A stretch of DNA of 64,000 nucleotides from Artocarpus heterophyllus (lineage: Eukaryota > Streptophyta > Magnoliopsida > Rosales > Moraceae): NCBI GenBank assembly GCA_025403435.1, contig CM046333.1:18749770-18813769 (forward strand), given 5' to 3'. Made by a program: the position numbers and the translations under genes. Position 1 is the first letter of the stretch; each line of letters begins with the position of its first letter. Positions 25,403 through 38,727 of this stretch are shown piece by piece. Below the pieces are notes generated by a model that searched no databases, was not told the DNA's origin, and saw nothing but the letters and a program-made list of their open reading frames with translations.

Positions 25403-28400
25403 ATGTCTAAAAATGCTTTATCATCGATACTTGACAAAAACCAATTAACCGGTAAGAATTATAAGGATTGGAAATGAAACCTAAATACCGTCCTCTCCTT
25501 TGAGAAACTGAATTTGTGCTGACAACCCCTTGTCCTCCCGAGCCTACGGGAGATTCCACCAACTATCAAATCTAAGCATACGATCGTTAGAAAGATGCAA
25601 ATGATCAGGCCTGCTGCTATGTTATGGCTAGCATGAATAATGTGCTGTAGGCTCAACATGAGGATTATGAGACCACTAGACAGATCTTGAATAATCTGAA
25701 AGACACGTTTGAAGGCCAGGCATTAACTAAGCGGCAAGGGGTGCTTCAAAAACTTCTTAACTATAAACATAGTTTAGGGATGACTGTAAAGGAGCATATG
25801 ATGTTGGTTATGGGTTACCTCACTCAGGTACAAACCAATGAAGCTAACATCAATGCTGAAACTCATATGACTATGGTCTTTGAGACTCTGTCTAAGGAGT
25901 TTATCCCATTTAGAGCTATTTTTAATTTAAGTAATAGGTGGGATATGACCTTAACAAAATTAATGAAATAGTTACAAGAATTCAAACTGCTGATCAGGGA
26001 GTCTCTTGCTGGTGGCGAGGCCAATTTATTGGCTGCTTCTGGTTTCAATCCTAACCCTAGGAATGGAAAGAAACAACGGGCCAAGAACAAGAAGTCTTCT
26101 ATTCCTGCTAACAACAAGAGCAAGAAGAAGAAGAAGAATAACCCGAAAAAGCTAAAGTGCTTCTTCTGTGGGAAGGCCAGGCACATCAAGAAGAATTGGA
26201 AGGACTTCCTTTCATAAGGAGGTAGGTGTGATATTCTGTATTTAGAAACTTGTTTAATTGAGGAATCCACATTTGGGTCATAGATTCCGGTGCAACTAAT
26301 GATGTTTGTGTTTCTCTGTAGGGGTTCAAAGAAACGAGAAGTCTGCTTCATGAAGACTTCATGCTTCGAATGGGCAATGGATCCTTGGTCTTAGCTAAAG
26401 CTATGGGAGACGTCCATCTACATTTTGATAATTATAGGATTTTAATTTTGCAAGATTATTTTCATGTTCCTAAACTTAAAAGGAATTTAATTTCTATAGC
26501 TTGTTTATTTAAAGACTCCTATTTGGTTTCTTTTAAAAATAAAGTGGTAATTTATAAAAACAAATCTTTTATCTGTTTTAGTTGGATGCTAAATAATCTA
26601 TATTTTATCAAACCTAAGATACACTTACTACTTAATGTTGAGATAAATGATAATAACTCTAAAATACTAAAACTTCTCACTCTAATAATACTTATCTTTG
26701 GCATTTGTGCCTTGGTCATATTAACCCGAATAGGATTCAAACGTTGGTAAGAGATGGACCTTTAAGTCACTTAAAGGTGAAATCTATACCTCAATGTGAA
26801 TCTTGTTTGGAGAATAAAATGACCAAAAGACCATTCGCATCTAAGGGCAATAGGGCCGAAGAGGTTCTAGAACTTGTACATAGTGATGTTTGCGGACCGA
26901 TGAACATCCAGGAACGAGGAGGGTATGAGTACTTCGTCACTGTTATTGACGATTACTCAAGGTATGGGTATGTGTACCTGATGCACTACAAAAGCAAAAG
27001 TTTTGAAAAGTTCAGGGAGTTTCGAGTTGAAGTGGAAAAGCAATTGGGTAGACCCATAAAGGCAATTCGATCCGAATGAGCTAGAGAATACTTTTTTGAT
27101 AAGTTCTTAGGACACTTATTAGATAATGGGATTTTATCTCATTTGACTACGCCTAGTACTCTGCAGCAAAATGGCACAGCGGAGAGAAGAAATAGGACTT
27201 TATTAGACATGGTCAGGTCCATGATGAGTTATTCATCATTGCCTTTATCCTTTTGGGGATATGCACTATAAACTGCATGTTATCTTTTGAACAACGTTCC
27301 TTCAAAATCGGTCCCTAAAACTCCTTATGAGTTATGGACGGGTGAAGACATCCTTAAACCATACTCGCATATGGGGATGTCCTGCTCATATCCTGTTTAA
27401 GGATGTGAATAAGTTGGAAGTACATTTGAAAGTTTGCATGTTTGTAGGATATCCAAAAAGGACTAAAAGGGGTTATTTATATAACCCAGAGGAAAATAAA
27501 TTCATGGTTTGAATTCATGCAACTTTCCTTGAGGAGAGTTACATGGACGACTTTAAGCCTCGAAGCAAAGTAGTGCTTGAGTAGTTAAGGAGTGATCCAA
27601 TCACTTAGGGGTTCTAGTAGAAACCACTCCAATCAGGTTTAGAAAAACCAAATGAACCTGAACAACAACCTAAGGGGCTTCGGCATAGTGGGAGGATCGG
27701 GCGTCAAACCGAGAGTTATATGTCCAATGGTGAGGCCTTCTTGGCTAAACCGGATGAACATGATAGGGATCCTTATCCTTACGTAGAAGCTATGGAGGAT
27801 GTTGATTCGAAACTCTGGACAGAGGTTATGAACACAGAGATGAAGTCTATGGAGACTAATCAGGTTTAGGAACTTGTGGATCTTCCTGAATAGGTAAAAC
27901 CCATAGGGTGTAAATGGATCTACAAAAGGAAAAGAGGAGTAGATGGAAAGGTCGAAACCTTTAAGGCTAGACTGGTAGCTAAGGGTTACACACAAAAGGA
28001 AGGAACTGATTACGAGAAAACCTTTTTGCCTGTGGCAATGCTTAAGTCCATCCAGATTCTCTTGTCAATAGCAGCCACTCTCGACTGCAAGATTTGGTAG
28101 ATGGATGTCAAGGCAAGCTTTTCTAAATGGCTATCGTGATGAATCCATTTATATGGAACAGACCAGATGGGTTCAAGACTAAGGGTTAAGAGTGTAAGGT
28201 TTGTAAGCTGCTAAACTCAATTTATGGACTTAAGCAGGCTTCCCGTTTTTGGAACATAAGATTTGATCAAGTGATCAAGACTTATGGGTTCTTAAAAAAT
28301 ATGGATGAGCCATGTGTTTACAAACACATTAAGGATAGGAAGGTGGTTTTTCTACTGCTCTATGTAGATGACAGTTTGTTAATTGGCAATGACGTTGGGG

Positions 28401-29346
28401 CATTGTTATCGGTTAATTATGGTTGACTAAGTAGTTTGACTTGAAAGACTTGGGTGAGGCTAATTTTGTTCTCGATATCCAGATTTTTTGGGATAGGAAG
28501 AATAAAATAATAGCTTTGTCACAAGTTGGCTACATAGATAAAATTCTCAAGAGGTTTGCAATGCAGGATTCCAAGAAAGGTGGACAACCATCTAGGTCTA
28601 GAATTATTCTTTTTAAGAAAGAGTCTCCAAAGTCTAAGGAAGAAAGAGAATACATGAAGAAGGTGCCTTATGCTTTAGCAGTAGGTAGTCTCATGTATGC
28701 CATGCTTTACACATGACTAGATATTTGTTATGCAGTCAAAATTGTGAGTCGATTTAGGCGGATTTAGGACCGAACCACTGGGTTACGGTAAAGCATATTT
28801 TCAAGTTCTGAGAAAGACTTGATGGTATATGCTTGTGTATTCGGGTGAGGACTTAACTCATCTAGGATATACTGACTCGGATTTCCAATTCTGTCTGGAT
28901 TTGAGGAGATTGACTTCGGGTTTTGTGTTTACTCTGGTTGGTGGTGCCATCAATAGAGAAGTGTGAAACAAGATTGCACTTCGGATTCAACTATTGAGCC
29001 TGAGTATGTGGCAGCTAGTGATGCTTCAAAAGAAGCATTATGGCTCCGCAAGTTCCTTGGGGATCTTAAGGTTGTTCTTATCATGGATAAGGCGGTATCG
29101 TTATGCTGTGATAATAGTACAGTGGCAGCTAATGCTAAGGAACCAAGATTTCACAAGAAAAGTAAGCATATTGATCGGAAGTATCATGTGATAAAGGACT
29201 TTATCGAGGGCGGGCATGTCATGGAGTGCACAATCATGTCTAAGGACAATTTAGCTAATCTATTTACCAAGACACTTACTGAGAGAGTCTTCGAGAGGCA
29301 TGTGGAAGCTATGGGGATGCGAAATTTGTCATATTTACTCACTTAG
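25403..29346 (+). pseudogene. Copia A gag-pol polyprotein, decayed
   Basis: Gag begins at the ATG at 25403 (MSKNALSSILDKNQL) and contains a UBN2-type region (25687-25971). It is followed by a lysine-rich stretch and a damaged zinc knuckle (CFFCGKARHIKKNW, final Cys replaced by Trp) near 26160. The protease motif DSGAT is near 26285. The GAG-pre-integrase block (LGHINPNRIQTL) is near 26710, the integrase core (HSDVCGPM...DDYSRYGYVY) at 26880-27080, and RT ([12 protein letters not shown] near 27897; LLYVDDSLLIGND near 28350). RNase H and the C terminus lie at 28963-29346 (EPEYVAASDASKEALWL, SKHIDRKYH), ending SYLLT. There are many stops, for example TGA in the integrase at about 27077, and several frameshifts. 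Copia C carries a closely related copy. Confidence 0.88.
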
Positions 29347-29348
29347 TG

Positions 29349-29360
29349 TAAGTGGGAGAT
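29349..29360 (+). other. Copia A polypurine tract
   Basis: TAAGTGGGAGAT lies directly before the 3' LTR start, three bases after the end of pol. Confidence 0.75.
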
Positions 29361-31343
29361 TGTTAGAAGTGTATGTCCTAAGGAGTAAAAATGTAATATG
29401 TTTTTGGAGATATTTTTATCAACAAAGAATTTATTTATTATTTATATACCAAACTTTTGCTCTTTACGTTCATATTTGTTGAATATATGTTAAGCAAATA
29501 AAAGTCTAAGACTGTCGTTCTAAACCTTTAAGAATTAGGCATATGATGGACAATTATGCGAAAGACACAATTCTTAAGGTGACGGTCCAAATTATGAGAT
29601 CCGCAATCAAGAGAATAAAGTTGGGCACTTTATTCTTATAAAGATTGTTATGTTGTCTATATTCCTATTGGAAGATGGTTTTTCTTGGCCATCAAAGGTG
29701 GACACCACGAATAGAAACATTGGCACATTGCCATAGGTGATGATGTGTCGATCAGGACATAAAGTGAATTGATTTGGGTTAATAATTCTGTCTTGACAAA
29801 TCGATTCACTTTAGAGAATCATTTGTATTATATCTCAATCTTGAGATAATAGTGGGCCCATTGTCTTGACTTATGTCTTTTGATGTACCAAAGGATGACA
29901 TCCGCATTTTATAGTGGTACGCATGCCGGTACATTGGAGGCGTGACTCTTCATAGATATGGAATCCATAGCTCCTCTTTAGGAGTAGTAGATATTCTCTT
30001 ATATGCGTTATCCTGCAATTAGAAAACTGGAGCGCTCAACCATATGGATACATAGGTATAACCAAATGGTATACTGTCTTTGGATGTTAAGTTTTCCAAT
30101 GATGAGATAATGGAACATATGATAAAAATAATTGGGAAGGTAAGATAGAAGTTGTCCTTAGACCGATTATGGATAATCCTATAGGGGATACGATACACTA
30201 TAATATGTCATGGAGACTTAGCTATTCGGGCTTCATAATTCTATATAGTTTGAGAGTGTAGATCTAAGCTTTTAGTAGAGTAGCGATGGAGTTGATAATT
30301 ATGAAATGTATATCTAAGATATTGGGTTTCATAATTATCGGGTGCTTGAACTATATAGGTCCATTTAGTCCCATTCGCTAGCTCACAAAAATCTTGTAAC
30401 GATATGGCATGTTTTTCTAATAATTTGTGACTTATGTCAGATTTATCAGATTGGCTAAAATTCAATAAAATCAGATAATTCATGTTTGTTTATCGGTTAA
30501 ATTAATTCTATGATAAAACTAATTAAAGATAAAGTTGTTGAATTATGGGGATTAGATAATTCATGTCTGTTTATTGGTTGAATTTAATTTTAAATAAATA
30601 AATTCAAGATATACTTGTTAAATTATCAAGAATATTTATTTTCCTAGAGATTATCTAGATATGACTGTTTTAATCAGATAACTTTTCTATTGGGTTATTT
30701 GAATTAAAACTAAGGCTATATTCCTAGAATCTTGGGTAGGAAATAAAAATTCACAGAGAACTGCCAATTTGGCTTGTCGATTAAGGAGGTTTGGTAAGCC
30801 GATCTGCCAGTTCGGCTTGCCAATAGGGCGATAAAAGGATCACACCTTTTCACACAGATTTTATCAGATATTGGTTGTGATTTTATTTTGATTTGAATTT
30901 TTGAGGCCTTATCTGATAAGAACTGACTCCTAGGCCCAACCTCTATAAAGGGTAGTGAATCTCATTATTATTCTGATCAGTTGAGAAATCTAGAGTAAGA
31001 CTTTATCAGTGAGAGTTTGAAACTCCTCAGAGAACTATCATTCACAAATCACAAATTATAGCTTTGGGTATTTCTCAATTGGTTAGAAGGAGAGCCACCT
31101 GGGGAAAAGCTGAACAACGTGAGCCCACACTCACTCTGATCGTGGATAGAGAATAACAAAGCAGGCAAGTTGGTTGAGGTTTTTTTAGAAAGTTACTTCT
31201 CTTAATTGATTATAGGAGCTTTTTGGCACACAAAGGTTAGTAAGATCTGGTTAATTTATGCATATAGTGCGTCAAACTTATGTTTTAGAAAATACTCGGA
31301 TATAAAATTTTAAAAATTCTGCTGCGTACTATTTTTCCTGCTA
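29361..31343 (+). repeat. Copia A 3' LTR
   Basis: It begins TGTTAGAAGTGTATGTCC and ends at CCTGCTA, where the 5' copy ends CTCAACA, so the terminal CA is lost by mutation. The motif cluster seen at 12302-12392 is present but shortened at about 30760-30835. An AT tract follows directly. Confidence 0.85.
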
Positions 31344-31690
31344 TATATATATACCATTATATCATGATTCATCTATATTCCTAGGTATCCACATTTCAAT
31401 GGAGTATCTTATCACTCAACTTAACGAAACCAAAATGAGCACACTTTTCCACTCTTCAATCATTCTAAGAGTGTTGGGTGAGGGAACATCAAGCCCCTCA
31501 AATCCTCACTAAGTCGTTTTCTTGTACAGTGTGTTTTGGGACTTTTGACCCAAGGGAGTGTTGTCGCCTCCCTCTTATTTTACCTTCTAGGATATTCGTG
31601 CTTAATGATGTAACCTCCACCCTCTTCATGTCTTACCATTCCTCTATAATCATTCATTATGTATAGAGTTAAAATAAAATTATTTAAAAT
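31344..31690. other. Unassigned spacer between copia A and copia B
   Basis: It starts with the AT tract flanking copia A. It may continue the sequence interrupted at 10875, but no LTR end or gene was recognised. Copia B appears to lack its 5' LTR here. Confidence 0.35.
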
Positions 31691-33612
31691 TAGATTCAGC
31701 TACTAGTTCTACCTTAAACATTACTATCAACATTAATTCAATTTCTATGCTAAATAGCAGCAACTTCAAATCATGGCAAGAGAACCTCCTTATAGTTCTC
31801 AGAGTCATGGATCTCGACCTTGCATTAAGGGTTCCTTCTCCTACACCTCTTATAGATAAGAGTTCCTCTGATGAAAAGAGGGACATGGAAAGGTGGGAGA
31901 ATTGAAATCGCATGCATATGATGATCATGAAGAAGGCCATTCTGGAAGCATTTAGGGGTGCTATATCAAAAACGATAAAGACAGCCAAAGCATTCTTTGA
32001 GGACATTGAGAAGAAATTTGCCAAAAATAAAAAAGTTAAAACAAGTACACTTTTGGCAAGCCTCATCTTAATGAGATATAGAGGTAAAGGGAACATCAAG
32101 AAGTACGTCATGGAGATGTCTCATCTTGCTTCAAAACTAAGAGCACTTAAGCTTGACCTTTCCAAGGACTTACTAACACATTTGGTTCTTATGTCTCTTC
32201 CTGCACAATTTAGTCAGCTTAAAGTGAGCTATAACTGTCAAAAGGAGACTTAGTCTCTTAATGAGCTCTTCTCACATTTTGTGCAAGAAAAGGAATGGTT
32301 GAAGCAAGAAAAGATAGAAAGTGCTCACCTGGGTAATAGTTCCAAGGACAAAGTGCAGAAAAGAAAGAATGATAAGGAAGCTATAATTACGGCACCTCAA
32401 AAGAAACAACAAACAAGATCGAATGATCTAGAAGATACAGGTTGTTTCTTCTATGGAGCTACAGGACATAAGAGAAAGCATTGCACCAATTATCACGCTT
32501 GGCGTGCCAGGAAAGGTATGCTTCTTAATTTGGTTTGTTCAATTGTTAATTTAACCTTAGTACCTAAACACACTTGGTGGATAGATTCTGGAGCAACCAC
32601 TCGCATCAGTGTGTCTAAGCAGGATTGTCTGAGATGCCGAGAACCAAATGATGGTAAAAGATACATCTATATGGATGATGGCAAGAAGGTTAAAGTTAAA
32701 GCAATAGGGAAATTTAGATTATTGTTAAAGACTTGATTTAATTTGGATCTTAATGAGACATTTATTGTACCATCCTTTAGACGGAATTTGATTTCTATTT
32801 CTGCTTTGGACGAATCTAGTTATTCTTATTCATTTTGAAATAGAAAATTCAGTTTGTTTCATGATTCAAAAATGGTTGGTTTTGATTTTTTATTAGGTTA
32901 CAATAATCTTTATTTAATTGATACAATTGCTTCATTTAATGAATGCCTGTAATTAAGTACACGAGGTATAAAGAGAAAATTAACTAATGAGAATTCAGTT
33001 GCATTATTACACAAGAGATTAGGTCATATCTTTAAAGAGAGAATAGAAAGAATTGTGTCAGACGAAATTCTTGATCCCTTAGACTTTACATATTTTGATG
33101 AAACAAACCAATAAAAGGAGATTTGAAGCCAATAGGACTTTAGACGTCTTACAACTTATACATACAGATATTTGTGGGCCATTCCCTATGGTTTCTTGGA
33201 ATGGTCAACAATATTTTATAACTTTCATAGACAATTTGTCTAGATATGGCTACATATATCTCATTCATGAAAAGTTACAGTCACAGGATGTGTTCAAAAC
33301 TTATAAGGCTGAAGTTAAGAACCAACTCAGCAAAAGGATTAAAAGTGTCAAATTTCACCGTGACGGTGAATAATATAGTAGATATGACAGTTCATGTAAA
33401 TAACGTCTAAGACTGTTTGCTAAATTCATAGAGGAAAGCAGTATCGTCCCACAGTACACTATGACGAGTTCACCCACTATGAATAGTGTTGCTGAAAGAT
33501 GAAACAGGACGCTTAAGGACATGGTGAGGAGTATGATTTCTCATTCTACCTTTCCAAAATAACTTTGGGGAGAAGCACTTAAGACTGTAGCATATATCCT
33601 TAACAAGGTTCC
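31691..33612 (+). pseudogene. Copia B gag, protease and integrase N-terminal part
   Basis: The segment opens with a DUF4219/UBN2-like gag start (SSNFKSWQENLL, DLDLALRV near 31750-31830). It continues through a UBN2 region (31912-32253), a Lys-rich region and a knuckle (CFFYGATGHKRKHC, one Cys replaced by Tyr, near 32448). The protease motif WWIDSGATTRIS lies near 32575, a GAG-pre-integrase histidine block (LLHKRLGHI) near 33008, and the start of the integrase core (HTDICGPFPMVSWNGQQYF) at 33150-33373. Coding is cut at 33612, within the AYILNKVP segment, by the solo LTR. Stops occur near 31904, 32252, 32735 and 33372. Confidence 0.82.
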
Positions 33613-34437
33613 TGTAACGCCCCCTTACGGACTGTCACAATAATCGTTACTTTTATTGTTATTATCATAATTTAGACATAAACAATTCAAATAAAATACT
33701 TATACTTAAACAGATATCCCAGGAAAAACATGCATAATTTTTTTTAAAAACAACCTACCGAATTTGCTTCTCTCGCCTCGATTAGCCTAACGAAACACCT
33801 ATAGTGTTCGGCTAATAGATCACCTATAGAAATGGTTAGTTTACAATACAATAATTTACTAAATTATAGACACAAAACTTCAAACAATGTTTAAGTCTCT
33901 CGAGAAAATATTTATCTACCTAAATATTTTAACCGTATCAAAATAAAGAACATGGCGTAGTCCTTAAGAAACCACAATTAAAGAAATATTAAACAATCTC
34001 AAAAGTCTATAGGAAAATAAATCAAGTCTTGAATCAACATCAGTGCGGAAAATAAAAATAATATCAATAATAAAATCGTTGTTCAAGTAATTAAATTTTT
34101 TTTTAGCGTGATTCCATTTCCAATCCAACACTCTTAGTGTACATGCCCGCCTCTGTCCTCCACCTATTCCATATGTCTTTTACCTTTGTCTGCAACATGA
34201 TATAAAAACTAAATAAGCATAAGCTTAGTAAGTACACTTTCCTATCTCACAACATGAAATATTTCATTAACACCTTTATGAAACATCATAATCATAATCA
34301 TCATTAACATAATAGTGCACTTGGCACAGTTTCATATAGAACATATCTTTCATTATCAGTATCCATATTAAAAACTTCATTCATTTTATCTTTAGGGGCC
34401 CTAAGTGTTGCACCATAAACATCATCATCGTAGGCGT

Positions 34438-37400
34438 TGTAATGACCGAGAAAAATATTCATTAATAAAACCTAATATTTAATTGGGTTTAATTAATGAA
34501 TTTACTTTTTAAAATATGAATTTTTGTAAAAATTGTAACTTTTGTAAAAATTACGTTAAAGTAGGAAAAAATGACATTGATTGTAAATTATATGGCAAAT
34601 GTGATGCAATGTTAGATATTGCCGAATACAGATTTTATGAGTTTAATTACTCAAAAATTTGTAAATAATATCCATAAAATGAATTTTATATCACGATTAA
34701 TTGTAAAATTGTGATATAAATAAATGGGTGATTAGAATGTAAACAAGATATAGAAGTTATCCAAGCCCAAATCAGGGGTAAAAAGGAGGCCAAAGCAGTA
34801 TGAGTATACTGCTAAATGAAAATACAGATACAAAAAACGTTATGATTGGCCTCCAAAAGTAAACGAAAAGTAAGTTAAATATTTTTATACAGTCTAAGAA
34901 TAGAAAGTACACTGATTTGACCACGATGTATAGGAAAAATACTATGTGGTGAAAAATTCACAGTATAAACTTTTAACTCCACAAAGTGGACACTCCTTGA
35001 TTTTCTATTGGGCCACATGTCAAGAAAAGTGGCCCAATCACCTTGTGACACCTAGTGGTATACTCATGGGTTACCATGAGTCACCAAATGTGATAAGGAT
35101 GCATTTATGGCAAGTTTATCATAATTTTTCTTTTCTTTCCTTTCTTTCCAAGCTCCGATAGCCATAACCAAGACCTCTAAAAAAATTTCTCAGCCCCCAA
35201 ACAAGTTTTACAAGCAAGTACAAGGATTTCCAACAAGTTTTAAGGTAAAATCCTAAACTTTTAATGGGTTTGCAAGGGATTTTTCATGGGCAAAGGACAA
35301 GAAATTAATCCATGATATTTTTGTATGGAAAGGAAGCTTAGGAGGGAGTCTAAAGGGATTTTGAAGGCTTGAAACCAAAAGGGTGTTATTTTGGTAAGTT
35401 TTAAGTTTTAAAGTTTGAAATTTTATGGATTTTGTTTTGATTTTTATTCTTTCAAACCCATGAGGGGTTTTGAGCGTGTATTTGATGGAATTTCATGTAT
35501 ATGTGATGAATGGTAAGTTTAAGTTGTGAAACTTTGCTTTTTAGTGCAAACCGGCAGTTTTTGAAAAAATGATGTTTTTGTAATTTTGATGTTTAACTTT
35601 GCAAAAGAGATGTTTGAGCATGAGAATGTGTTGATTAAGGCATGGAATGGTTTCTGCAGGGGTAGAATTGCAAGTTTGAAACGGATTTTTGTAAAAATGC
35701 CATAGGGACTAAATTGAAAGAAAAAGATTCCTCTCGATAGAATTGGAAAATAGCCAAAAACACCCTTGTGTAGTGAGATTTTGGGAAAAGTTAAAACATA
35801 AAAGTTGCAAATCTCGATGAAACTGTTGGGCAACATAGACGGTTCGTCAAAAAACTAAATCGTTGGTGCGATTTTGATTTTTCAAAGAACTTATGAAAAT
35901 TGTGAAAAATTTTAAAAAAGGCAAAAACATCATTTCCCAAAGGATTTTGAATATGGTACTTTGAGCAAAAATGATCCTTGAGAAAAATAGAAAATTCTGA
36001 TGCAAAGAAGTAAATTTTAGTCTCGGGGATAAAATCGTCAAAATTTTCAGTTCATGGACTAAACCGCAAAGTTTAATGAAATGGGGCATAATTGAGAAAT
36101 AAAGATATTTGACCCACTAGGGTGTATTTTAAAATTAGTATGTGATTATTTTCGTAAGAATAACAAAATCGAGCTCGGGTAGGTTAGTGGACCCGCGGAG
36201 GGCAAAATCGTCATTTTTGCCCAAATAACCAGAACCGCTTTGAAATGTTTCCAATGGGATAAGAAAATGACTAGAAAGGTTCCCGCCCTTCGTTAGAAAC
36301 GATAGGGTAAAGTTAGATAGAAATAGAAAAACCAATGGTTTTTAGAGTTGTGCATAGTAATGCAACTCAATTTATTAACTAACGAATGTTTCGTATCGAA
36401 ACATAGTAAAATTTGGCTAATGGCTTTGTAATTGGCCAATAGGATCCTAGGAGTCTAGGACAAGGGATATCGAGGTTAAGTTGCCCAACATTTGCATCAA
36501 GTAAGTACCCATCCCACCTACAGTATGAAATTGTAGGCTTAGAGTGTAAAATGTGTATGTGTATACTTGTATGTATGCAATGACATAAGTATTTATAAAA
36601 ATGAAAGGGTATACTTGTGAGTATATGGAATATATATATATACCTGAGAGTATATAATGACATATACCTGAGTGTATATGATAATCTGTACCATTGTATA
36701 TATTTTATGTTAAGTACCTGTGAGTACATTATGCTATATATACTTATGCGTATACTAATGTATTCCAGTGTGTATATTTATGTTAAGTACTTGTGAGTAC
36801 ATTATGCTATATATACCTTTGCGTATATTAATGTATACCAGTGTGTATATTTTATGTTAAGTACCTGTGAATACATTATGATATATACCTGTGCGTATAT
36901 TAATGTATACCATTGTGTATATTTTATGTTAAGTACCTGTGAGTACATTATGCTATATATACTTGTGTGTATATTAATGTGTACCAGTGTGTATATTTTA
37001 TGTTAAGTACCTGTGAGTACATTATGCTATTTACCTGTGAGTATATTAATGTGTACCAGTGTGTATATAAAGTATGTACATGTGTGTACTATATCGTACA
37101 AAAGCATTTTTGTAGATTATGTTATGTATAACATGTAATCATCACTTCATGCATGGTATGATAACCATAATAAGTGAATTGGTAAACGAATCACCAAAAG
37201 TTAAGAAAAGTGTCGTACCGACTCCTGACTCAAGGAGAGTTTAAGGATTACAGGATGGTCACAATGCTACGTAGACCTAGGTGCACAATGGTACGAACAC
37301 TTGGGCCCTAGTTAAAGATAAGGAATGATAATGATAAAGAAGGATTATAAGAAAGCATAATGTGATCATGCATTTTATTGAATGTGCATGTGGGTTTATA

Positions 37401-37758
37401 TGGGACTTACTGAGCGTTAGCTCATTAAGTTTTTCATGCTGTAGGTATTCCGACGAAAAGGTCAGAATAAATCGTAATGATGAGCTGGCGGACAGATGAT
37501 TTGTACAAACTGGGTATGGTTTCTGCCACAGTATTTTTTTCGCTGTATGCTGTTTTAAAATATTTTGAAAGTAATGTTTGATAAGCTATATTGTAAAAAA
37601 AGGATGATTATGTAAACACAAGTATATGTTTATATCTCAAAAGTTATTAAACCAGTATATATATAGTATTTGTATAAAAGAAAAAAAAATTCCTAAATTT
37701 TTGCCCTAAAGTAAGTAAGAAAGAGTTTTATCACAGCCCAAAAAGGCGGGTTGTGACA
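34438..37758 (+). repeat. Gypsy C 5' LTR
   Basis: TGTAATGACCG...GGTTGTGACA. It is collinear with 43869-47293. It contains a minisatellite of about 72-75 bp at 36690-37075 near its 3' third, and long AT-rich and G-rich alternating stretches upstream. Confidence 0.92.
36690..37075 (+). repeat. Minisatellite, about five 72-75-bp units, in gypsy C 5' LTR
   Basis: The segment TTAAGTACCTGTGAGTACAT recurs about every 72-75 bp (near 36712, 36784, 36857, 36928 and 37003), each followed by ATGCTATATATACC and GTGTGTATATTTTATG. The units contain many alternating purine-pyrimidine GTATAC/GTGTAT steps. Confidence 0.8.
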
Positions 37759-37760
37759 AT

Positions 37761-37772
37761 TGGTATCAGAGC
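37761..37772 (+). other. Primer binding site, initiator tRNA-Met (gypsy C)
   Basis: TGGTATCAGAGC lies two bases after the 5' LTR. Confidence 0.9.
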
Positions 37773-37914
37773 AGAAATCTTGCCACCCTACCTCACATTG
37801 TCGTCTACTCCATTGCCATAGCTCAAGTAGGATAGTTTGATTTTAAGTATAGGAATGTTTAGTTTCTAATTTTATATGGTATTGATATGTTAATTACGAC
37901 AATAAATATAGTAT

Positions 37915-38727
37915 ATGGCGGAACCGCATCATGATCGTGATATAGAAGCTGATCGAAGAGCCAGTATTGCTTTTCAAGATGCAATGCCACCACGATACGC
38001 TGGGAGTCGGCAACCTATGGCATTGACCAAATGGCTTCATGCAGTAGAGGTAATCTTTGATGCTTGTCATACGCCACCACATCTCCAAGTATTATTGGCC
38101 TCGGGATTGTTGTTGAGGGAAGCTTTAGCATGGTGGTTAAGGATTAGACCTGATGAGCGACCAGGGGACTGGCAAGGCTTCAGACAATAGATTCAAGCTG
38201 AATTCACACCTTTACCTCCAGCAGATGTCATGCACATCCAAATGATTCCAATGTTGTGGGCTGATTGGTGACGTAGGTTGTACTTACGCGTAGAACCAGT
38301 TTGGGGAAGATATGTAGGGGAGCCGGTAGATCACTATATCTTAAGGTTTCATCGAACCATGATGCCATTGATTCCTCCCGAATTACCTTTACGGCGCATT
38401 TGCGATCTTGTTTGGAGAGATCTTCCCAACGCAGTCCAGCAATAGATGTAGTATCCAGGGAACTATCTCAGCGTCCACGACTTTCTTATGGCAGTACTAC
38501 ACGTAGAGCAGAATGTAGTCGCGCCCCTAGAAGATCCCCCAATGGATATGGAAGAAGATGATGATGACGATGGTAATGATGATGATGATGATAGTGATGA
38601 AGAACCCGTGCCTCCTGAACCCATTATTGCAAGCGATGACGAATCTACTGACTCGGACAAAGAGGAAGAGGAGGATCCCGAGGAGGATTCTGAACATAGT
38701 GATATGTCAGGAGTCGAGTCAGATTAA
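37915..38727 (+). pseudogene. Accessory gag-like ORF with acidic tail, upstream of gag
   Basis: One reading frame runs from the ATG at 37915 to the TAA at 38725-38727, 270 codons, interrupted by four in-frame stops (TAG 38188, TGA 38269, TAG 38443, TAG 38449) and no frameshift. The N-terminal 90 residues (MALTKWLHAVEVIFDAC, LLREALAWWLRI) resemble the core helices of a retrotransposon gag domain. The middle has a second short gag-like stretch (YILRFHRTMMPLIPPELP). The last 60 residues, from codon 210, are almost all Asp/Glu with a few Ser and Pro. It lies between the primer site and the true gag (39182), in the sense direction. Function is unknown; a second, capsid-like or chaperone-like structural protein is an inference. 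Every stop could come from a single transition. Confidence 0.7.

Larger units (their letters stand above)
10876..31343 (+). mobile_element. Copia A: complete Ty1-copia element, interrupted
   Basis: Two long similar LTRs (10876-12887 and 29361-31343) bracket an initiator-Met primer site, a long leader, a decayed gag-pol on the plus strand and a polypurine tract. A 10.8-kb gypsy element (14073-24893) is inserted in the leader; without it the element is about 9.6 kb. It landed in an AT dinucleotide tract, so the 5-bp target duplication (ATATA/TATAT) cannot be phased. It belongs to the same family as copia C at the right end of the window, judged from shared gag and RT segments. Confidence 0.85.

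Noticed and set aside
36690..37075. Regular repeats that could suggest a CRISPR array
   Set aside because: Units of 72-75 bp without unique spacers, duplicated in both LTRs of a plant retrotransposon: a minisatellite.
38463..38660. Minus-strand Ser-rich ORF and plus-strand Met-rich frame at 38558
   Set aside because: Both are shadows of the Asp/Glu repeat codons (GAT/GAA) in the acidic tail of the accessory ORF.
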